From NCBI RefSeq assembly GCF_026625865.1, contig NZ_CP113067.1:3348001-3412000 (forward strand): a stretch of DNA of 64,000 bases, written 5' to 3'. Source of the stretch: Microbacterium sp. SL75 (GTDB taxonomy: Bacteria > Actinomycetota > Actinomycetes > Actinomycetales > Microbacteriaceae). Both the position numbers and the translations under genes were made by a program. The first letter of the stretch is position 1. Every line of letters starts with the position of its first letter. Of the stretch, positions 41,744 through 54,052 are shown piece after piece. Under the pieces are notes generated by a model. It made no database searches. It saw nothing but the letters and a program-made list of their open reading frames with translations, and had not been told where the DNA came from.

Positions 41744-41992
41744 GGTGATCACTCTCCTTCTCGGGCCACAACGGTGTCATCCGCCCCGGCATTCCGGACT
41801 CCGGTCGAAGTCTCAGGAAGGTCGCTGGTGGGCCCGCTCGAAGGCGCTGGCTGCGCGCCTAGACTGTCGTGGGTGCGGAACGCGTGAGCGCTGCACCCGG
41901 ACCCTTTGATTCTACAGGCAACACCCGCTCTCGGCATGGCAGGCCCACTCTCCCGACGGCCAGGAGCACTTCGACGCCAGGAAGCCGTACGC

Positions 41993-42979
41993 ATGCCCTC
42001 CGCCTCGTCCCCCACCGCCTCCACCCGCGACTCCGGCGCTCTGCGCCGCCTCATCGGATGGCTCCCCACCGACGTCGACCGTCGCGTGCGCGTTTTCGCC
42101 TGGTTGTCGTTCGTCGCCGAGGTGCTCATCATCGGCACCGGGGGCGCCGTGCGCCTCACCGGCTCGGGCCTCGGCTGCCCGACCTGGCCCAAGTGCACGC
42201 CCGACTCGCTCGTGAACACGCAGGAGATGGGTATCCACGGTGTCATCGAGTTCGGCAACCGGACGCTGACCGGGCTGGTCGGAATCCTCGCCATCGCCGT
42301 GGTGGTGCTCGTCTGGCGTATGCGGCACGAGCGCCGCGTGCTGTTCGTGCTCGCGCTCGTCGTGCTCGTCGGGATCGTCGCCCAGGCCGTCGTCGGCGGC
42401 ATCACGGTGCTCACCGGCCTCAACCCCTTTATCGTCGGCTTCCACTACGTCGCCTCGGTGTCCCTGGTGGCGGTGTGCGCCGCCTTCCTCGTGCGGATGA
42501 ACCAGCCCGCCGGCCCTCGCCTGCTCGCGGTCCCCCGCTGGTTCGCCGGCCTGGTCCACGCGACGACGGGCGTCCTCGCGCTCACGATCGTCTTCGGCGT
42601 GCTCACCACCGGCGCGGGCCCCCACTCGGGTGACGCCTCCGCCGGACGCAACGGGTTCGACGCAGAAGTGCTCGAGCACGTGCACTCGTGGCCCGGGTAC
42701 GCGCTGTTCGCGCTGACGCTCGTCGTGGTCGTCGCGGCGTGGCGTCTGCGCCTGCCGGTGCGCCGCTGGGCGACCGCCCTGCTCGCCGTCGAACTCGTTC
42801 AGATCGCCGTCGGTCTCTACCAGGCACGCAACGGTCTGCCCGAGTTCGCGGTCGGTACCCATATGGTGCTCGCGGCCCTGACCGCCGCCACCATGACCGT
42901 CGTGGTGCTGCGCCTGAAGCAGCCCGCGACCGCGGGCCGCCACGATGCCGCACGCGAGACGGCGGCCGCCCGCGGCTGA
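41993..42979 (+). CDS. ctaA: heme A synthase (COX15/CtaA)
   Basis: 328 residues from the ATG at 41993 (MPSASSPTAS), with AGGAAG nine bases upstream. About eight membrane helices in two four-helix units; heme-ligand histidines in HGVIEFGNRTLTGLVG, VGFHYVASVS, HVHSWPGYALFAL and VGTHMVLAALTA, and the entry motif GGAVRLTGSGLGCPTWPKC, which includes the conserved Cys. Oxidises heme O to heme A for the aa3 oxidase. Together with ctaB and SURF1 it gives most of the heme A maturation set in this window. Confidence 0.95.
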   Translation: MPSASSPTASTRDSGALRRLIGWLPTDVDRRVRVFAWLSFVAEVLIIGTGGAVRLTGSGLGCPTWPKCTPDSLVNTQEMGIHGVIEFGNRTLTGLVGILAIAVVVLVWRMRHERRVLFVLALVVLVGIVAQAVVGGITVLTGLNPFIVGFHYVASVSLVAVCAAFLVRMNQPAGPRLLAVPRWFAGLVHATTGVLALTIVFGVLTTGAGPHSGDASAGRNGFDAEVLEHVHSWPGYALFALTLVVVVAAWRLRLPVRRWATALLAVELVQIAVGLYQARNGLPEFAVGTHMVLAALTAATMTVVVLRLKQPATAGRHDAARETAAARG

Positions 42980-43259
42980 CGCGGGGCCGGGGTCTGCGCC
43001 GAGACGCGCTCTCGCCGACGGTCCGCTTCGCCGCCGGCCGGCATCCGCTCGGCACCGCGATGTCCACCTCCGCATGCCCTCAGGGCGCGGATCGGACCCC
43101 CTTATACGCTCATAGGCGTTTCATCGGCGACCCCTACACAGCACACCGGCGCATGGGTCATGGTCGAACATGGCACTTTCGTGTCCACCGTCCCGTCGTC
43201 CCCCGCTTCGGGACCCGCCGCCCGACACCCCCCTGTCGGAACGACAAGGAGTACTCCCC

Positions 43260-43751
43260 ATGAAGACCCGTCCCCGCCTGGTGACCAGCATCCCGTTCTG
43301 GGTGCTCGTCGTCGCATCCCTGGCCGCCATCGCCGGCGGACTCGCGATCGTCCTGAACGGGATCGACGCGATGGAGCAGGTGCTCAACGATCCGAACGCC
43401 ACCGTCGTGCAGGTCTACGTCGGCCAGTCGTGGGTCGTCGTCGGCGCCGCCGTCCTCGGCGCGGGTGCGATCGGCATCGTCGCGGTCCTCGCCCTCGCCG
43501 CCGCCACCGCGCTCACCCACCGTCCCGACGTCGCTATCGAGACCATCGACTGGAGCAGCGACGACGAGACCGTCGCCGAGGACTCCGCTCCCGTCTCCCC
43601 GTTCGCGCCCGCCACGACCGCCACGCCCCTCGCGGTGGAGGATGCCGACGTCGAGACGCCGTCGACCGCGACCGCTCCCCCGCAGGCCGCAGCTGCTGCT
43701 CGCCACGACGAGCCCCGGCTCGACGCCGGAGACGACGCCACGCGCCGCTGA
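43260..43751 (+). CDS. small two-helix membrane protein (labelled dinucleotide-utilizing enzyme in related genomes)
   Basis: 163 residues from the ATG at 43260 (MKTRPRLVTSIPFWVLVVAS), preceded by AAGGAG. Two helices (residues ~11-32 and ~55-78) followed by a long Ala/Pro/Glu-rich, disordered tail. No Rossmann or other nucleotide-binding motif is seen, so the inherited enzyme label is unsupported. A strong terminator follows at 43764. Confidence 0.8.
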   Translation: MKTRPRLVTSIPFWVLVVASLAAIAGGLAIVLNGIDAMEQVLNDPNATVVQVYVGQSWVVVGAAVLGAGAIGIVAVLALAAATALTHRPDVAIETIDWSSDDETVAEDSAPVSPFAPATTATPLAVEDADVETPSTATAPPQAAAAARHDEPRLDAGDDATRR

Positions 43752-43763
43752 TCCCGCGCCTCG

Positions 43764-43796
43764 AAGCGCCCGCTCCCGATGGGGGCGGGCGCTTTT
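43764..43796 (+). terminator. Rho-independent terminator
   Basis: AAGCGCCCGCTCCC (43764-43777) pairs with GGGGGCGGGCGCTT (43781-43794; one G-T wobble) around GAT, followed by TTTT. Confidence 0.88.
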
Positions 43797-43836
43797 CGCG
43801 TCTCCGGAGGACGGGTCGAATGCGTACCGTGGAGGG

Positions 43837-44391
43837 ATGTTCACACTGCGCACGACCCGGGAGGTCGACTGGCCAGAGGTGCGGTCGTTCCGCATCGAGA
43901 ACGCCACGGACAACCCCGTGTCGTGGACCGCGACCGTCGAAGAGACGCTGCTCATCCCGGACGAAGGCTGGAAGATGCGCGCACGTCGCGGCGAACAACC
44001 AAACACGACGAGCCTGGCCGCCATCGCCGACGAGACGGGTCGATGGCTCGGGATGATGTGCGCGCAGCTCGGCGATGCGCACGGTCCGGAACCCGTCCTC
44101 ACGGGCGTGTATGTGACCCCGGACGCGCGCGGGCGTGAGAACGGCGTCACCGACGCCCTGCTCGCCGCGGTCCTGAGCTGGGCGGCCACACGCGGAACGA
44201 CCCTCCGGCTCTGGGTGGCCGAGCGCGCCGCCCCGGCCCGGAAGTACTACACCCGAAACGGGTTCGTCGCGACCGGGCGCACCCAGGAGCTCCGGGTCCT
44301 CGGGCGCCGTTCGCTCCCCGAGGACGGCGGCCTCGTGGAGATGAGCCGCTCCCTCATCGCCGACGCACCCCGCACGCACGCCGACCGCTGA
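43837..44391 (+). CDS. GNAT-family N-acetyltransferase
   Basis: 184 residues from the ATG at 43837 (MFTLRTTREVDWPEVRSFRI). The acetyl-CoA-binding turn is in VYVTPDARGRENGVTDALLA (R/Q-x2-G-x-G/A-like, here RGRENG), and the C-terminal LWVAERAAPARKYYTRNGF gives the usual GNAT beta5-alpha4 region. Substrate unknown. A TACCGT -10 (43825-43830) ends six bases before the ATG. The adjacent GGAGGG abuts the ATG and is too close to act as a normal ribosome-binding site. Confidence 0.87.
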   Translation: MFTLRTTREVDWPEVRSFRIENATDNPVSWTATVEETLLIPDEGWKMRARRGEQPNTTSLAAIADETGRWLGMMCAQLGDAHGPEPVLTGVYVTPDARGRENGVTDALLAAVLSWAATRGTTLRLWVAERAAPARKYYTRNGFVATGRTQELRVLGRRSLPEDGGLVEMSRSLIADAPRTHADR

Positions 44392-44442
44392 TCGCCACCG
44401 CGCCGGCTCGCTCGGACACCCCGGGAACCGGCATCCGGAACG

Positions 44443-44480
44443 AGAAAGCGCCCGCCCCGAGAACGGGACGGGCGCTTTCT
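44443..44480 (-). terminator. terminator of ctaB
   Basis: AGAAAGCGCCCG (44443-44454) pairs with CGGGCGCTTTCT (44469-44480), with partly paired CCCCG/CGGGA inside. It lies 8 bp after the ctaB stop; convergent GNAT gene on the other side. Confidence 0.82.
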
Positions 44481-44488
44481 GAATCCGC

Positions 44489-45415
44489 TCAGAACGGAAG
44501 CAGCGGGTCGACCGCGATCGCGACGAACAACAGGGTGAGGTAGGTGATGGAGGCGTGGAACACGCGCATCGGCCGGGGCTCTCCGCCGCGCACGGCACGG
44601 GAGTACAGCCGGTGCGACTCGTAGATGAACCACCCGCCGAAGACAAGCGCCGAGACCGTGTAGACCAGGCCCATCGGCGCGACGGGGATGAGCAGCAGCG
44701 AGCACGCGACGGTGGCCCACGCGTAGAGGATGACCTGCAGGCCGACCTGCGAACCACTGCGCGTCGCGCCGAGCATGGGTACGTCGACCTCGTCGTACTG
44801 GGCGGCGTACTTCATCGACAGCGGCCAGTAGTGCGGGGGCGTCCACAGGAACACCAGGGCGAAGAGGATGAACGGCGTCCACGAGAGCGAGCCCGTCACC
44901 GCCGACCAGCCGATGAGCACCGGGAAGCACCCCGCGATGCCGCCCCAGACGATGTTCTGCTCGGTGCGGCGCTTGAGGATCATCGTGTAGATCACGACGT
45001 AGAAGAAGATCGCTGCGGCCGACAGACCCGCCGCGAGGACGTTGGTGAAGGCCCACAGCCAGATCGTCGAGACCGCCGCGAGCGTCCACGCGAAGACCAG
45101 CGCACCGCGCGGCGAGACCTCTCCCGTCACGAGCGGGCGGTTGACCGTGCGCTGCATGTGGGCGTCGATGTCGCGATCGAGGTACATGTTGAACGCCGCC
45201 GCCGACCCCGCGCTGAGCGAACCGCCGATGACGGTGGCGAGGATCAGCCACAGGTTGGGAAGGCCACCCTGCGCCAGGATCATCACCGGCACGGTGGTCA
45301 CCAACAGAAGCTCGAGGACGCGGGGCTTGGTCAGAGCGACGTAGGCCCGGAGGGTGCGTCCGACGGAGCGGCGATCGGTCGTCGCAATGACGTGCGACGT
45401 CGTCGAGATGTCCAT
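44489..45415 (-). CDS. ctaB: heme O synthase (protoheme IX farnesyltransferase)
   Basis: 308 residues from the ATG at 45415 ([10 protein letters not shown]); GGGGGA precedes it. UbiA prenyltransferase family with the two Asp-rich motifs [15 protein letters not shown] and [24 protein letters not shown] and [11 protein letters not shown], typical of CtaB. Adds the farnesyl group to heme B. Divergent to tkt, an arrangement conserved in actinobacteria. Confidence 0.97.
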   Translation of the reverse strand: MDISTTSHVIATTDRRSVGRTLRAYVALTKPRVLELLLVTTVPVMILAQGGLPNLWLILATVIGGSLSAGSAAAFNMYLDRDIDAHMQRTVNRPLVTGEVSPRGALVFAWTLAAVSTIWLWAFTNVLAAGLSAAAIFFYVVIYTMILKRRTEQNIVWGGIAGCFPVLIGWSAVTGSLSWTPFILFALVFLWTPPHYWPLSMKYAAQYDEVDVPMLGATRSGSQVGLQVILYAWATVACSLLLIPVAPMGLVYTVSALVFGGWFIYESHRLYSRAVRGGEPRPMRVFHASITYLTLLFVAIAVDPLLPF

Positions 45416-45644
45416 CGTCCCCCGGGATAGCGCGAATAGAACCCTCACGATTCTATGCCATCCCCACCACACGCCCGGCCGCCTGTCGACCCCCGTCACG
45501 CACCGCGACCTGCACCGGCGTTCTCGCTATGCTGACGGAGAACGCGCGCCCCGCGCCGACACCCCACCCCTCTCCCACTCCTACGGTGGTGAGTGCGGCG
45601 TCGGAAGTGAACCCGGGCGCTCAGTATCGAGAAAGGCGACCCAG

Positions 45645-47774
<2,130 letters not shown>

Positions 47775-47793
47775 TCAGAGGAGAACCAGAACA

Positions 47794-48915
47794 ATGAGCA
47801 CTCCCACCGCAGATCTCTCCGCCGCAGGCGTCAGCATCTGGCTCGACGACCTGTCGCGTCAGCGCATCCAGTCCGGCAACCTCGCCGAGCTCATCGAGAA
47901 GCGCGACGTCTCGGGCGTCACCACCAACCCGACGATCTTCGCCGGTGCGCTGTCGAAGGGCGAGGCGTACGAGGGCCAGGTCAAAGAGCTCGCAGCCCAG
48001 GGCGCCAGCGTCGACGAGGCGATCTTCTCGATCACCACCGACGACGTGCGCGACGCGTGCGACATCTTCCTCCCGGTCTTCGAGGCCACCAACGGCGTCG
48101 ACGGTCGCGTCTCGATCGAGGTCTCCCCCGACCTCGCGCACGACACCGAGGGCACCGTCGCTCAGGCGAAGGACCTCTCGGCCCGCGTCGACCGCAAGAA
48201 CGTCCTCATCAAGATCCCCGCGACCAAGGCCGGCCTGCCCGCCATCACCGAGGTCATCGGCGCCGGCATCTCGGTCAACGTCACGCTCATCTTCAGCCTC
48301 GAGCGCTACGAAGAGGTCATCGACGCGTACCTCGCGGGCGTCGAGAAGGCGCGCGACGCCGGTCACGACATCGCGAACCTGCAGTCCGTCGCGTCGTTCT
48401 TCGTCTCGCGGGTCGACACCGAGATCGACAAGCGTCTCGCCGCGATCGGCACCGACGAGGCCGCCGACCTCAAGGGCAAGGCCGGCATCGCCAACGCGCG
48501 CCTGGCCTACGAGCTCTTCGAGAAGAAGTTCGCCGAGCCCCGCGCCAAGGAGCTCCTGGATGCCGGTGCCACGGTGCAGCGTCCGCTGTGGGCCTCGACC
48601 GGGGTCAAGGACCCGGCTCTGCCCGACACGCTCTACGTGACCGAGCTCGTCGCCCCCGGCACCGTGAACACGATGCCCGAGAAGACGCTCGAGGCCACGT
48701 TCGACCACGGCGTCATCACCGGCGACACCGTCACCGGCGCGTACTCCGACGCGCACGAGGTCTTCGACCGCCTCGCCGCGGCAGGCGTCGACGTCACCGA
48801 CGCCACCCAGGTGCTCGAGGACGAGGGCGTCGAGAAGTTCATCGCCTCCTGGCACGAGCTGCAGGACACCGTGAAGACCGCACTGCAGGCCGGAAGCGCC
48901 CAGGCCGCGCAGTGA
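47794..48915 (+). CDS. tal: transaldolase
   Basis: 373 residues from the ATG at 47794, with AGGAGA upstream. Long actinobacterial type: start motif [18 protein letters not shown], Schiff-base Lys in [16 protein letters not shown], and [20 protein letters not shown]. The stop overlaps the pgi GTG (GTGA). Confidence 0.97.
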   Translation: MSTPTADLSAAGVSIWLDDLSRQRIQSGNLAELIEKRDVSGVTTNPTIFAGALSKGEAYEGQVKELAAQGASVDEAIFSITTDDVRDACDIFLPVFEATNGVDGRVSIEVSPDLAHDTEGTVAQAKDLSARVDRKNVLIKIPATKAGLPAITEVIGAGISVNVTLIFSLERYEEVIDAYLAGVEKARDAGHDIANLQSVASFFVSRVDTEIDKRLAAIGTDEAADLKGKAGIANARLAYELFEKKFAEPRAKELLDAGATVQRPLWASTGVKDPALPDTLYVTELVAPGTVNTMPEKTLEATFDHGVITGDTVTGAYSDAHEVFDRLAAAGVDVTDATQVLEDEGVEKFIASWHELQDTVKTALQAGSAQAAQ

Positions 48916-50537
48916 CTCTCGCCGTCAAGGTCACCGGCCACGTCAAGTCGGTCGTCGACGCGGAGCTGCCGGGCCTGACGGGCTCGCTCATCGCGTCGGG
49001 CATCACCGCGGGCGACGCCTCCCTGTGGGGCGCCGCCGCGGAGGACGAGGCCTCGCGTCGGCTCGGGTGGGTGCGGGCGGTCTCCGTCTCGCGCCCGCTC
49101 GTGCCCGAGATCACGGCCCTGCGCGACGAGCTCGTCGCGCAGGGCGTGACCCGTGTCGTCCTGGCGGGGATGGGCGGATCCTCGCTCGCCCCCGAGGTCA
49201 TCGCGCAGTCAGCGGGCGTACCTCTCGTCATCCTCGACTCGACCGCTCCGGGCCAGGTGCTGGCTGCGATCGACGGCGATGCCGAGTCCGGTGGCCTCGA
49301 GAAGACCGTGCTGGTGGTCTCGAGCAAGTCGGGCTCCACGATCGAGACCGATTCCGCCAAGCGCGCCTTCGAGGCCGCCTTCCGCGACCTCGGCATCGAC
49401 CCGGTGGGTCGCATCGTCGTCGTCACCGACCCCGGCTCCCCGCTGGAGGAGTCGGCTCTCGCCGACGGCTACCGCGTCTTCACCGCCGACCCCACCGTGG
49501 GTGGGCGCTACTCGGCACTGACGGCGTTCGGACTCGTCCCCACGGGCCTCGCGGGCGTCGACATCGAGGATCTCCTCGACGAGGCGGATGCCACGTTGCT
49601 CGAGGTCGCGATCGACTCGCCCGAGAACCCGGCGCTCGTGCTGGCGGCAGCCATCGCCGGAGGCGGCGACCTGCGCCGCGACAAGCTCGGACTGGTCACC
49701 GACGGCAGCCACATCATCGGCCTCCCCGACTGGATCGAGCAGCTGGTGGCCGAGTCGACGGGTAAGAACGGCACCGGCATCCTGCCCGTCGTCCTGCTCC
49801 CGGTCTCGCCCGAGCTCGAGACGAGACCGGACGACCTTCAGGTCGTGCGCTTCGTCGACGACGCCGACGCCTTCCACCTGTTCGAGCGCCACACCGGCGA
49901 GGTGCTGGTGAGCGGCTCACTCGGCGCGCAGTTCGTCGTGTGGGAGTACGCCACCGCGATCGCCGGTCGGCTGCTCGGGATCGACCCCTTCGATCAGCCC
50001 GACGTCGAGTCGGCCAAGACCGCGACGCGCGGTCTGCTCGACGCGCAACCCGCCCCCACCGCCCCGGCCTTCGTCGATGGCGGAGTAGAGGTGCGCGTCT
50101 CCGACCCGGCCCTGGCGGCCAGCGGAACGGTCGCCGGTGTGCTCGCGGCGCTGTGGCAGACGGTACCCGCGGACGGCTACGTCAGCGTTCAGGCGTACGT
50201 GAACCGACTCGACCTCGCCCAGCTTGCGGGACTGCGCGAACTCGTGGCCGCCGATTCCGGTCGCCCCACGACGTTCGGGTGGGGACCGCGGTTCCTGCAC
50301 TCCACCGGGCAGTACCACAAGGGAGGACCCGCGACCGGCGTCTTCCTGCAGATCCTCGAACGCACCGATGTCGACCTCGAAATCCCCGGTCGACCGTTCA
50401 CGTTCGGACAACTCATCCAGGCACAGGCCGCGGGAGACGCGAGCGTGTTGGCGGAGGGCCACGGCCGTCCCGTCGTCACGCTGACGCTGACCGACCCGCA
50501 GGTCGAGGTCCTCTCACTCTTCGAGGCGGCACAGTAA
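48912..50537 (+). CDS. pgi: glucose-6-phosphate isomerase
   Basis: 541 residues from GTG 48912. SIS-type sugar-binding domain with [14 protein letters not shown] and [18 protein letters not shown], and the C-terminal active-site helices [20 protein letters not shown]. This is the actinobacterial short Pgi, without the classical plant-like N-terminal region. Interconverts glucose-6-P and fructose-6-P; its place in the PPP operon allows carbon recycling into zwf. GTGA overlap with tal. Confidence 0.95.
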   Translation: MTLAVKVTGHVKSVVDAELPGLTGSLIASGITAGDASLWGAAAEDEASRRLGWVRAVSVSRPLVPEITALRDELVAQGVTRVVLAGMGGSSLAPEVIAQSAGVPLVILDSTAPGQVLAAIDGDAESGGLEKTVLVVSSKSGSTIETDSAKRAFEAAFRDLGIDPVGRIVVVTDPGSPLEESALADGYRVFTADPTVGGRYSALTAFGLVPTGLAGVDIEDLLDEADATLLEVAIDSPENPALVLAAAIAGGGDLRRDKLGLVTDGSHIIGLPDWIEQLVAESTGKNGTGILPVVLLPVSPELETRPDDLQVVRFVDDADAFHLFERHTGEVLVSGSLGAQFVVWEYATAIAGRLLGIDPFDQPDVESAKTATRGLLDAQPAPTAPAFVDGGVEVRVSDPALAASGTVAGVLAALWQTVPADGYVSVQAYVNRLDLAQLAGLRELVAADSGRPTTFGWGPRFLHSTGQYHKGGPATGVFLQILERTDVDLEIPGRPFTFGQLIQAQAAGDASVLAEGHGRPVVTLTLTDPQVEVLSLFEAAQ

Positions 50538-50539
50538 GC

Positions 50540-52090
50540 ATGGTCGTAGAGATCACTCCGGGTCACAATCCGTTGCGCGATCCCGAGGATCGTCGCTTGA
50601 GCCGAATTGCGGGGCCCAGCGCCCTCGTGATCTTCGGCGTCACCGGCGACCTCTCGCGCAAGAAACTCATGCCGGCGGTCTACGACCTCGCCAACCGCGG
50701 GCTGTTGCCCCCGGGCTTCGCGCTCGTGGGGTTCGCACGCCGCGACTGGGAGGACCAGGACTTCGCGAAAGTCGTCTACGAGTCGGTCAAGAAGTACGCC
50801 CGCACGGAGTTCCGCGAGGAGACGTGGAAAGAACTCCTCGAGGGCATCCGCTTCGTCCAGGGCGAGTTCGACGACCCCGAAGCCTTCCAGCGCCTGCGTG
50901 CGACGGTCGACAAGCTCGACACCGAGCGCGGCACGATGGGCAACCACGCCTACTACCTCTCGATCCCGCCGAAGGCCTTCCCGCTGGTGACCACCCAGCT
51001 CAAGGCATCGGGGCTCGTCGGAGACGAGTCCGACGGCGTCAACGGGTGGCGTCGCGTGGTCATCGAGAAGCCGTTCGGCCACGATCTCGCTTCCGCTCGC
51101 GAGCTGAACGAGGTCGTCGAGAGCGCCTTCCCCGCCGACTCGATCTTCCGCATCGACCACTACCTCGGCAAAGAGACGGTGCAGAACATCCTCGCGCTGC
51201 GTTTCGCCAACGAGCTGTACGAGCCGATCTGGAATCGCAACTACGTCGATCACGTGCAGATCACCATGGCGGAGGACATCGGTGTCGGCGGCCGAGCCGG
51301 CTACTACGACGGCATCGGTGCAGCCCGTGACGTCATCCAAAACCACCTGCTCCAGCTCCTGGCCCTCACCGCGATGGAAGAGCCCATCAGCTTCAACGCC
51401 GCGGATCTGCGTGCCGAGAAGGAGAAGGTGCTCGCCGCGGTCCGCGTGCCCGAGAACCTCGCCGAGGCCACCGCTCGCGGTCAGTACGCCGGCGGGTGGC
51501 AGGGCGGGGAGCAGGTGCTCGGCTTCCTCGAGGAAGACGGCATGAATCCCGAGTCGGTCACCGAGACGTACGCGGCGATCAAGCTCGAGATCAACACGCG
51601 CCGCTGGTCGGGCGTGCCCTTCTACGTCCGCAGCGGCAAACGCCTGGGCCGCCGCGTGACCGAGGTTGCCGTCGTGTTCAAGCGCGCGCCGCAGCAGCTG
51701 TTCTCGCAGAGCCAGACGCAGGAGCTGGGGCAGAACGCCCTCGTCATCCGTGTTCAGCCCGACGAGGGTGTGACGATCCGTTTCGGCTCGAAGGTCCCCG
51801 GCGACGGCACCCAGGTGCGCGACGTCACGATGGACTTCGGCTACGGGCACGCTTTCACCGAGGCGAGCCCCGAGGCCTACGAGCGCCTCATCCTCGACGT
51901 GCTGCTCGGAGACCCGCCGCTGTTCCCCCGTCACGAAGAGGTGGAGCTCAGCTGGAAGATCCTCGACCCGATCGAGGAGTTCTGGGCCGCCCAGGGCGGT
52001 CCGCTCGAACAGTATTCGCCCGGTTCGTGGGGTCCGGCTTCCGCCGACGAACTCCTCGCCCGCGACGGCCGCACCTGGAGACGCCCGTGA
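50540..52090 (+). CDS. zwf: glucose-6-phosphate 1-dehydrogenase
   Basis: 516 residues from the ATG at 50540 (MVVEITPGHN). NADP-binding GVTGDLSRKKLMPA (residues 33-46), EKPFGHDLASARELN, and the active-site RIDHYLGKETVQNILALRF; C-terminal dehydrogenase domain with PFYVRSGKRLG. Starts the oxidative pentose-phosphate branch. The opcA assembly factor follows with a GTGA overlap. Confidence 0.98.
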   Translation: MVVEITPGHNPLRDPEDRRLSRIAGPSALVIFGVTGDLSRKKLMPAVYDLANRGLLPPGFALVGFARRDWEDQDFAKVVYESVKKYARTEFREETWKELLEGIRFVQGEFDDPEAFQRLRATVDKLDTERGTMGNHAYYLSIPPKAFPLVTTQLKASGLVGDESDGVNGWRRVVIEKPFGHDLASARELNEVVESAFPADSIFRIDHYLGKETVQNILALRFANELYEPIWNRNYVDHVQITMAEDIGVGGRAGYYDGIGAARDVIQNHLLQLLALTAMEEPISFNAADLRAEKEKVLAAVRVPENLAEATARGQYAGGWQGGEQVLGFLEEDGMNPESVTETYAAIKLEINTRRWSGVPFYVRSGKRLGRRVTEVAVVFKRAPQQLFSQSQTQELGQNALVIRVQPDEGVTIRFGSKVPGDGTQVRDVTMDFGYGHAFTEASPEAYERLILDVLLGDPPLFPRHEEVELSWKILDPIEEFWAAQGGPLEQYSPGSWGPASADELLARDGRTWRRP

Positions 52091-53034
52091 TCATCGATCT
52101 TCCCGACACCACTGTCAGCGCCATCTCGAAGAAGCTCGTGAGCGTGCGCGAAGAGGGCGGCGCCGTGGCCCTCGGCCGCGTGCTGACGCTCATCATCGTC
52201 ACGCACCACGGTGCCGAAGAAGAGGTCATCGAGGCCGCGAACGACGCGTCGCGCGAGCACCCGATGCGCGTCATCGCCGTCCTGTTCGGCGACGGCGATG
52301 TCGAGCCGCGTCTCGACGCGCAGATCCGCGTGGGCGGCGACGCCGGGGCGAGCGAGGTCGTGGTGCTCCGTGCCCACGGCGCCGCGGGCTCCAACGCCGA
52401 GAGTCTCGTGACCGGTCTGCTGCTCCCCGACGCGCCGGTCGTCGCGTGGTGGCCGGCCGACGCTCCCGACGATCCATCGCATTCCGCGATCGGTCGCATC
52501 GCCCAGCGTCGCATCACCGACGCGTCCTCTCAGGCGGATCCCGCCGCGTGGGTCGCGCACCTCGGCGAGCACTACGCCCCCGGCGACACCGACTTCGCAT
52601 GGACCCGCGTGACGCGCTGGCGCGAGCAGTTGGCCGCGGTCCTCGACCAGCCGCCCTACGAGCCGGTCACCGCGATCGAGGTCCGCGGCGCCGCCGACTC
52701 CCCCTCCACCGCCCTGCTGGCGGCGTGGCTGGGAATGAAGCTCGAAGCCCCCGTCGACTACGCGTACCTGCCCGCGGACGAGTGGTCGAGCGGCATCAAG
52801 TCGGTCCGTCTGACGCGGGCAAGCGGCGACACCCTTCTCGAGCGCCCGGAGTCCGGTGTCGCGGTGCTGACCCAGCCGGGTCAGCCCACGCACGACCTGG
52901 CATTCCCCCGGCGCACGCTCCGCGAGTGCCTCGCCGAGGAGCTCCGCCGCCTCGACCCCGACCTGCTCTACGGTCGCGTCATCACCGAGGGGCACGACCT
53001 TCTGCTCGCAGCGAGCGAGCGGAACGCGTCATGA
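52087..53034 (+). CDS. opcA: OpcA, glucose-6-phosphate dehydrogenase assembly/allosteric protein
   Basis: 315 residues from GTG 52087. Family landmarks: MRVIAVLFGDGDVEPRLDAQ, LLLPDAPVVAWWPADAP, and the C-terminal LDPDLLYGRVITEGHDLLL. OpcA modulates Zwf oligomerisation/redox control in cyanobacteria and actinobacteria. Coupled to zwf and pgl by overlaps. Confidence 0.95.
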   Translation: MIIDLPDTTVSAISKKLVSVREEGGAVALGRVLTLIIVTHHGAEEEVIEAANDASREHPMRVIAVLFGDGDVEPRLDAQIRVGGDAGASEVVVLRAHGAAGSNAESLVTGLLLPDAPVVAWWPADAPDDPSHSAIGRIAQRRITDASSQADPAAWVAHLGEHYAPGDTDFAWTRVTRWREQLAAVLDQPPYEPVTAIEVRGAADSPSTALLAAWLGMKLEAPVDYAYLPADEWSSGIKSVRLTRASGDTLLERPESGVAVLTQPGQPTHDLAFPRRTLRECLAEELRRLDPDLLYGRVITEGHDLLLAASERNAS

Positions 53035-53822
53035 CCGACAACGGCTCGGCCAAACAGGTCATCATCAAGCCGGATGCCGAGACCCTGGCATCCTACGTCG
53101 CCACCCGTTTCGTGAACCGCATCGTCAAGCGCGTCGCCGAGGGCAAGCGCATGCACGTGTGCCTGACCGGCGGGACGATGGGCGGAGCGGTGCTGCGCAC
53201 GGCCGCGCGCGACGAGCGCATCGGGCAGATCGACTGGTCGCTCGTGCACTTCTGGTTCGGCGACGAGCGGTTCGTTCCGCGCGACTCCGACGATCGCAAC
53301 GAGAAGCAGGCGCGCGAGGCGTTCCTGGACCACCTCGACATCCCGGCCGAGAACATCCACACCGTGGCCTCGAGCGAAGACGGACTCGACCTCGATGCGG
53401 CGGCCATCGCCTACGCCGACGAGCTGGCGCAATTCGCGCCGTCCGATCGCAGCGAAACCGGTCCGTGGCCCGCGTTCGACATCTGCTTCCTCGGTGTCGG
53501 TCCCGACGCGCACATCGCCTCGCTGTTTCCGGATCGCCCCGAGATCTCGGTGGTCGATCGAGCCACCGTGCCGGTGCGCAACTCCCCCAAGCCGCCGAGC
53601 GAGCGTGTGTCGCTGACGCGACCGGTGATCAATTCGTCCAAGCGCGTGTGGATGGTCGTGGCGGGTGCCGACAAGGCCGCTGCTCTGGGCCTCGCCCTCG
53701 CCGGCGCCAGCTATCAGAGCGTGCCGGCGGCCGGAGCCAAGGGACGCCGCCGCACGGCGTTCTTCGTCGACGAGGTCGCGGCCGACCAGGTTCCGCCGCA
53801 GCTCATCGACCGCGAGTACTGA
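53031..53822 (+). CDS. pgl: 6-phosphogluconolactonase (DevB type)
   Basis: 263 residues from the ATG at 53031 (ATGA overlap with opcA). DevB/Pgl signatures VCLTGGTMGGAVLRTA, FWFGDERFVPRDSDDRNEKQ, DICFLGVGPDAHIASLFPDR and RVSLTRPVINSSKRVWMVVA. Hydrolyses the lactone formed by Zwf. Last gene of the operon; terminator hairpin at 53863. Confidence 0.95.
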   Translation: MTDNGSAKQVIIKPDAETLASYVATRFVNRIVKRVAEGKRMHVCLTGGTMGGAVLRTAARDERIGQIDWSLVHFWFGDERFVPRDSDDRNEKQAREAFLDHLDIPAENIHTVASSEDGLDLDAAAIAYADELAQFAPSDRSETGPWPAFDICFLGVGPDAHIASLFPDRPEISVVDRATVPVRNSPKPPSERVSLTRPVINSSKRVWMVVAGADKAAALGLALAGASYQSVPAAGAKGRRRTAFFVDEVAADQVPPQLIDREY

Positions 53823-53862
53823 GACTCGCGAGAACGAGCGCTGCCGCCTGCGTCACGCCTGT

Positions 53863-53894
53863 CGAGACCGGATGCCAAACGGCATCCGGTCTCG
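53863..53894 (+). terminator. hairpin after pgl
   Basis: CGAGACCGGATGCC (53863-53876) and GGCATCCGGTCTCG (53881-53894) form a 14-bp perfect stem with loop AAAC. Confidence 0.85.
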
Positions 53895-54052
53895 GTCGTT
53901 ACGCACTCGTAAGTCTGCCGGGGTCCCCGCCCATTGTCTTCGACCCATCGCGGTCTTACTCTTCTCGTGGGGGGCATCCTTGACCACTCGACGGGGCTCG
54001 ATCCGCAAGGGTCGATCAGCGACGAGCGGCCGACGCAGCAGGGAGCGTTCGG

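Noticed and set aside
39158-41887. 909-residue plus-strand open frame over sufB/sufD
   Set aside because: Antisense shadow of two clear Suf proteins.
43260-43751. Dinucleotide-utilizing enzyme label
   Set aside because: Two-helix membrane protein with disordered tail; no nucleotide-binding motif.
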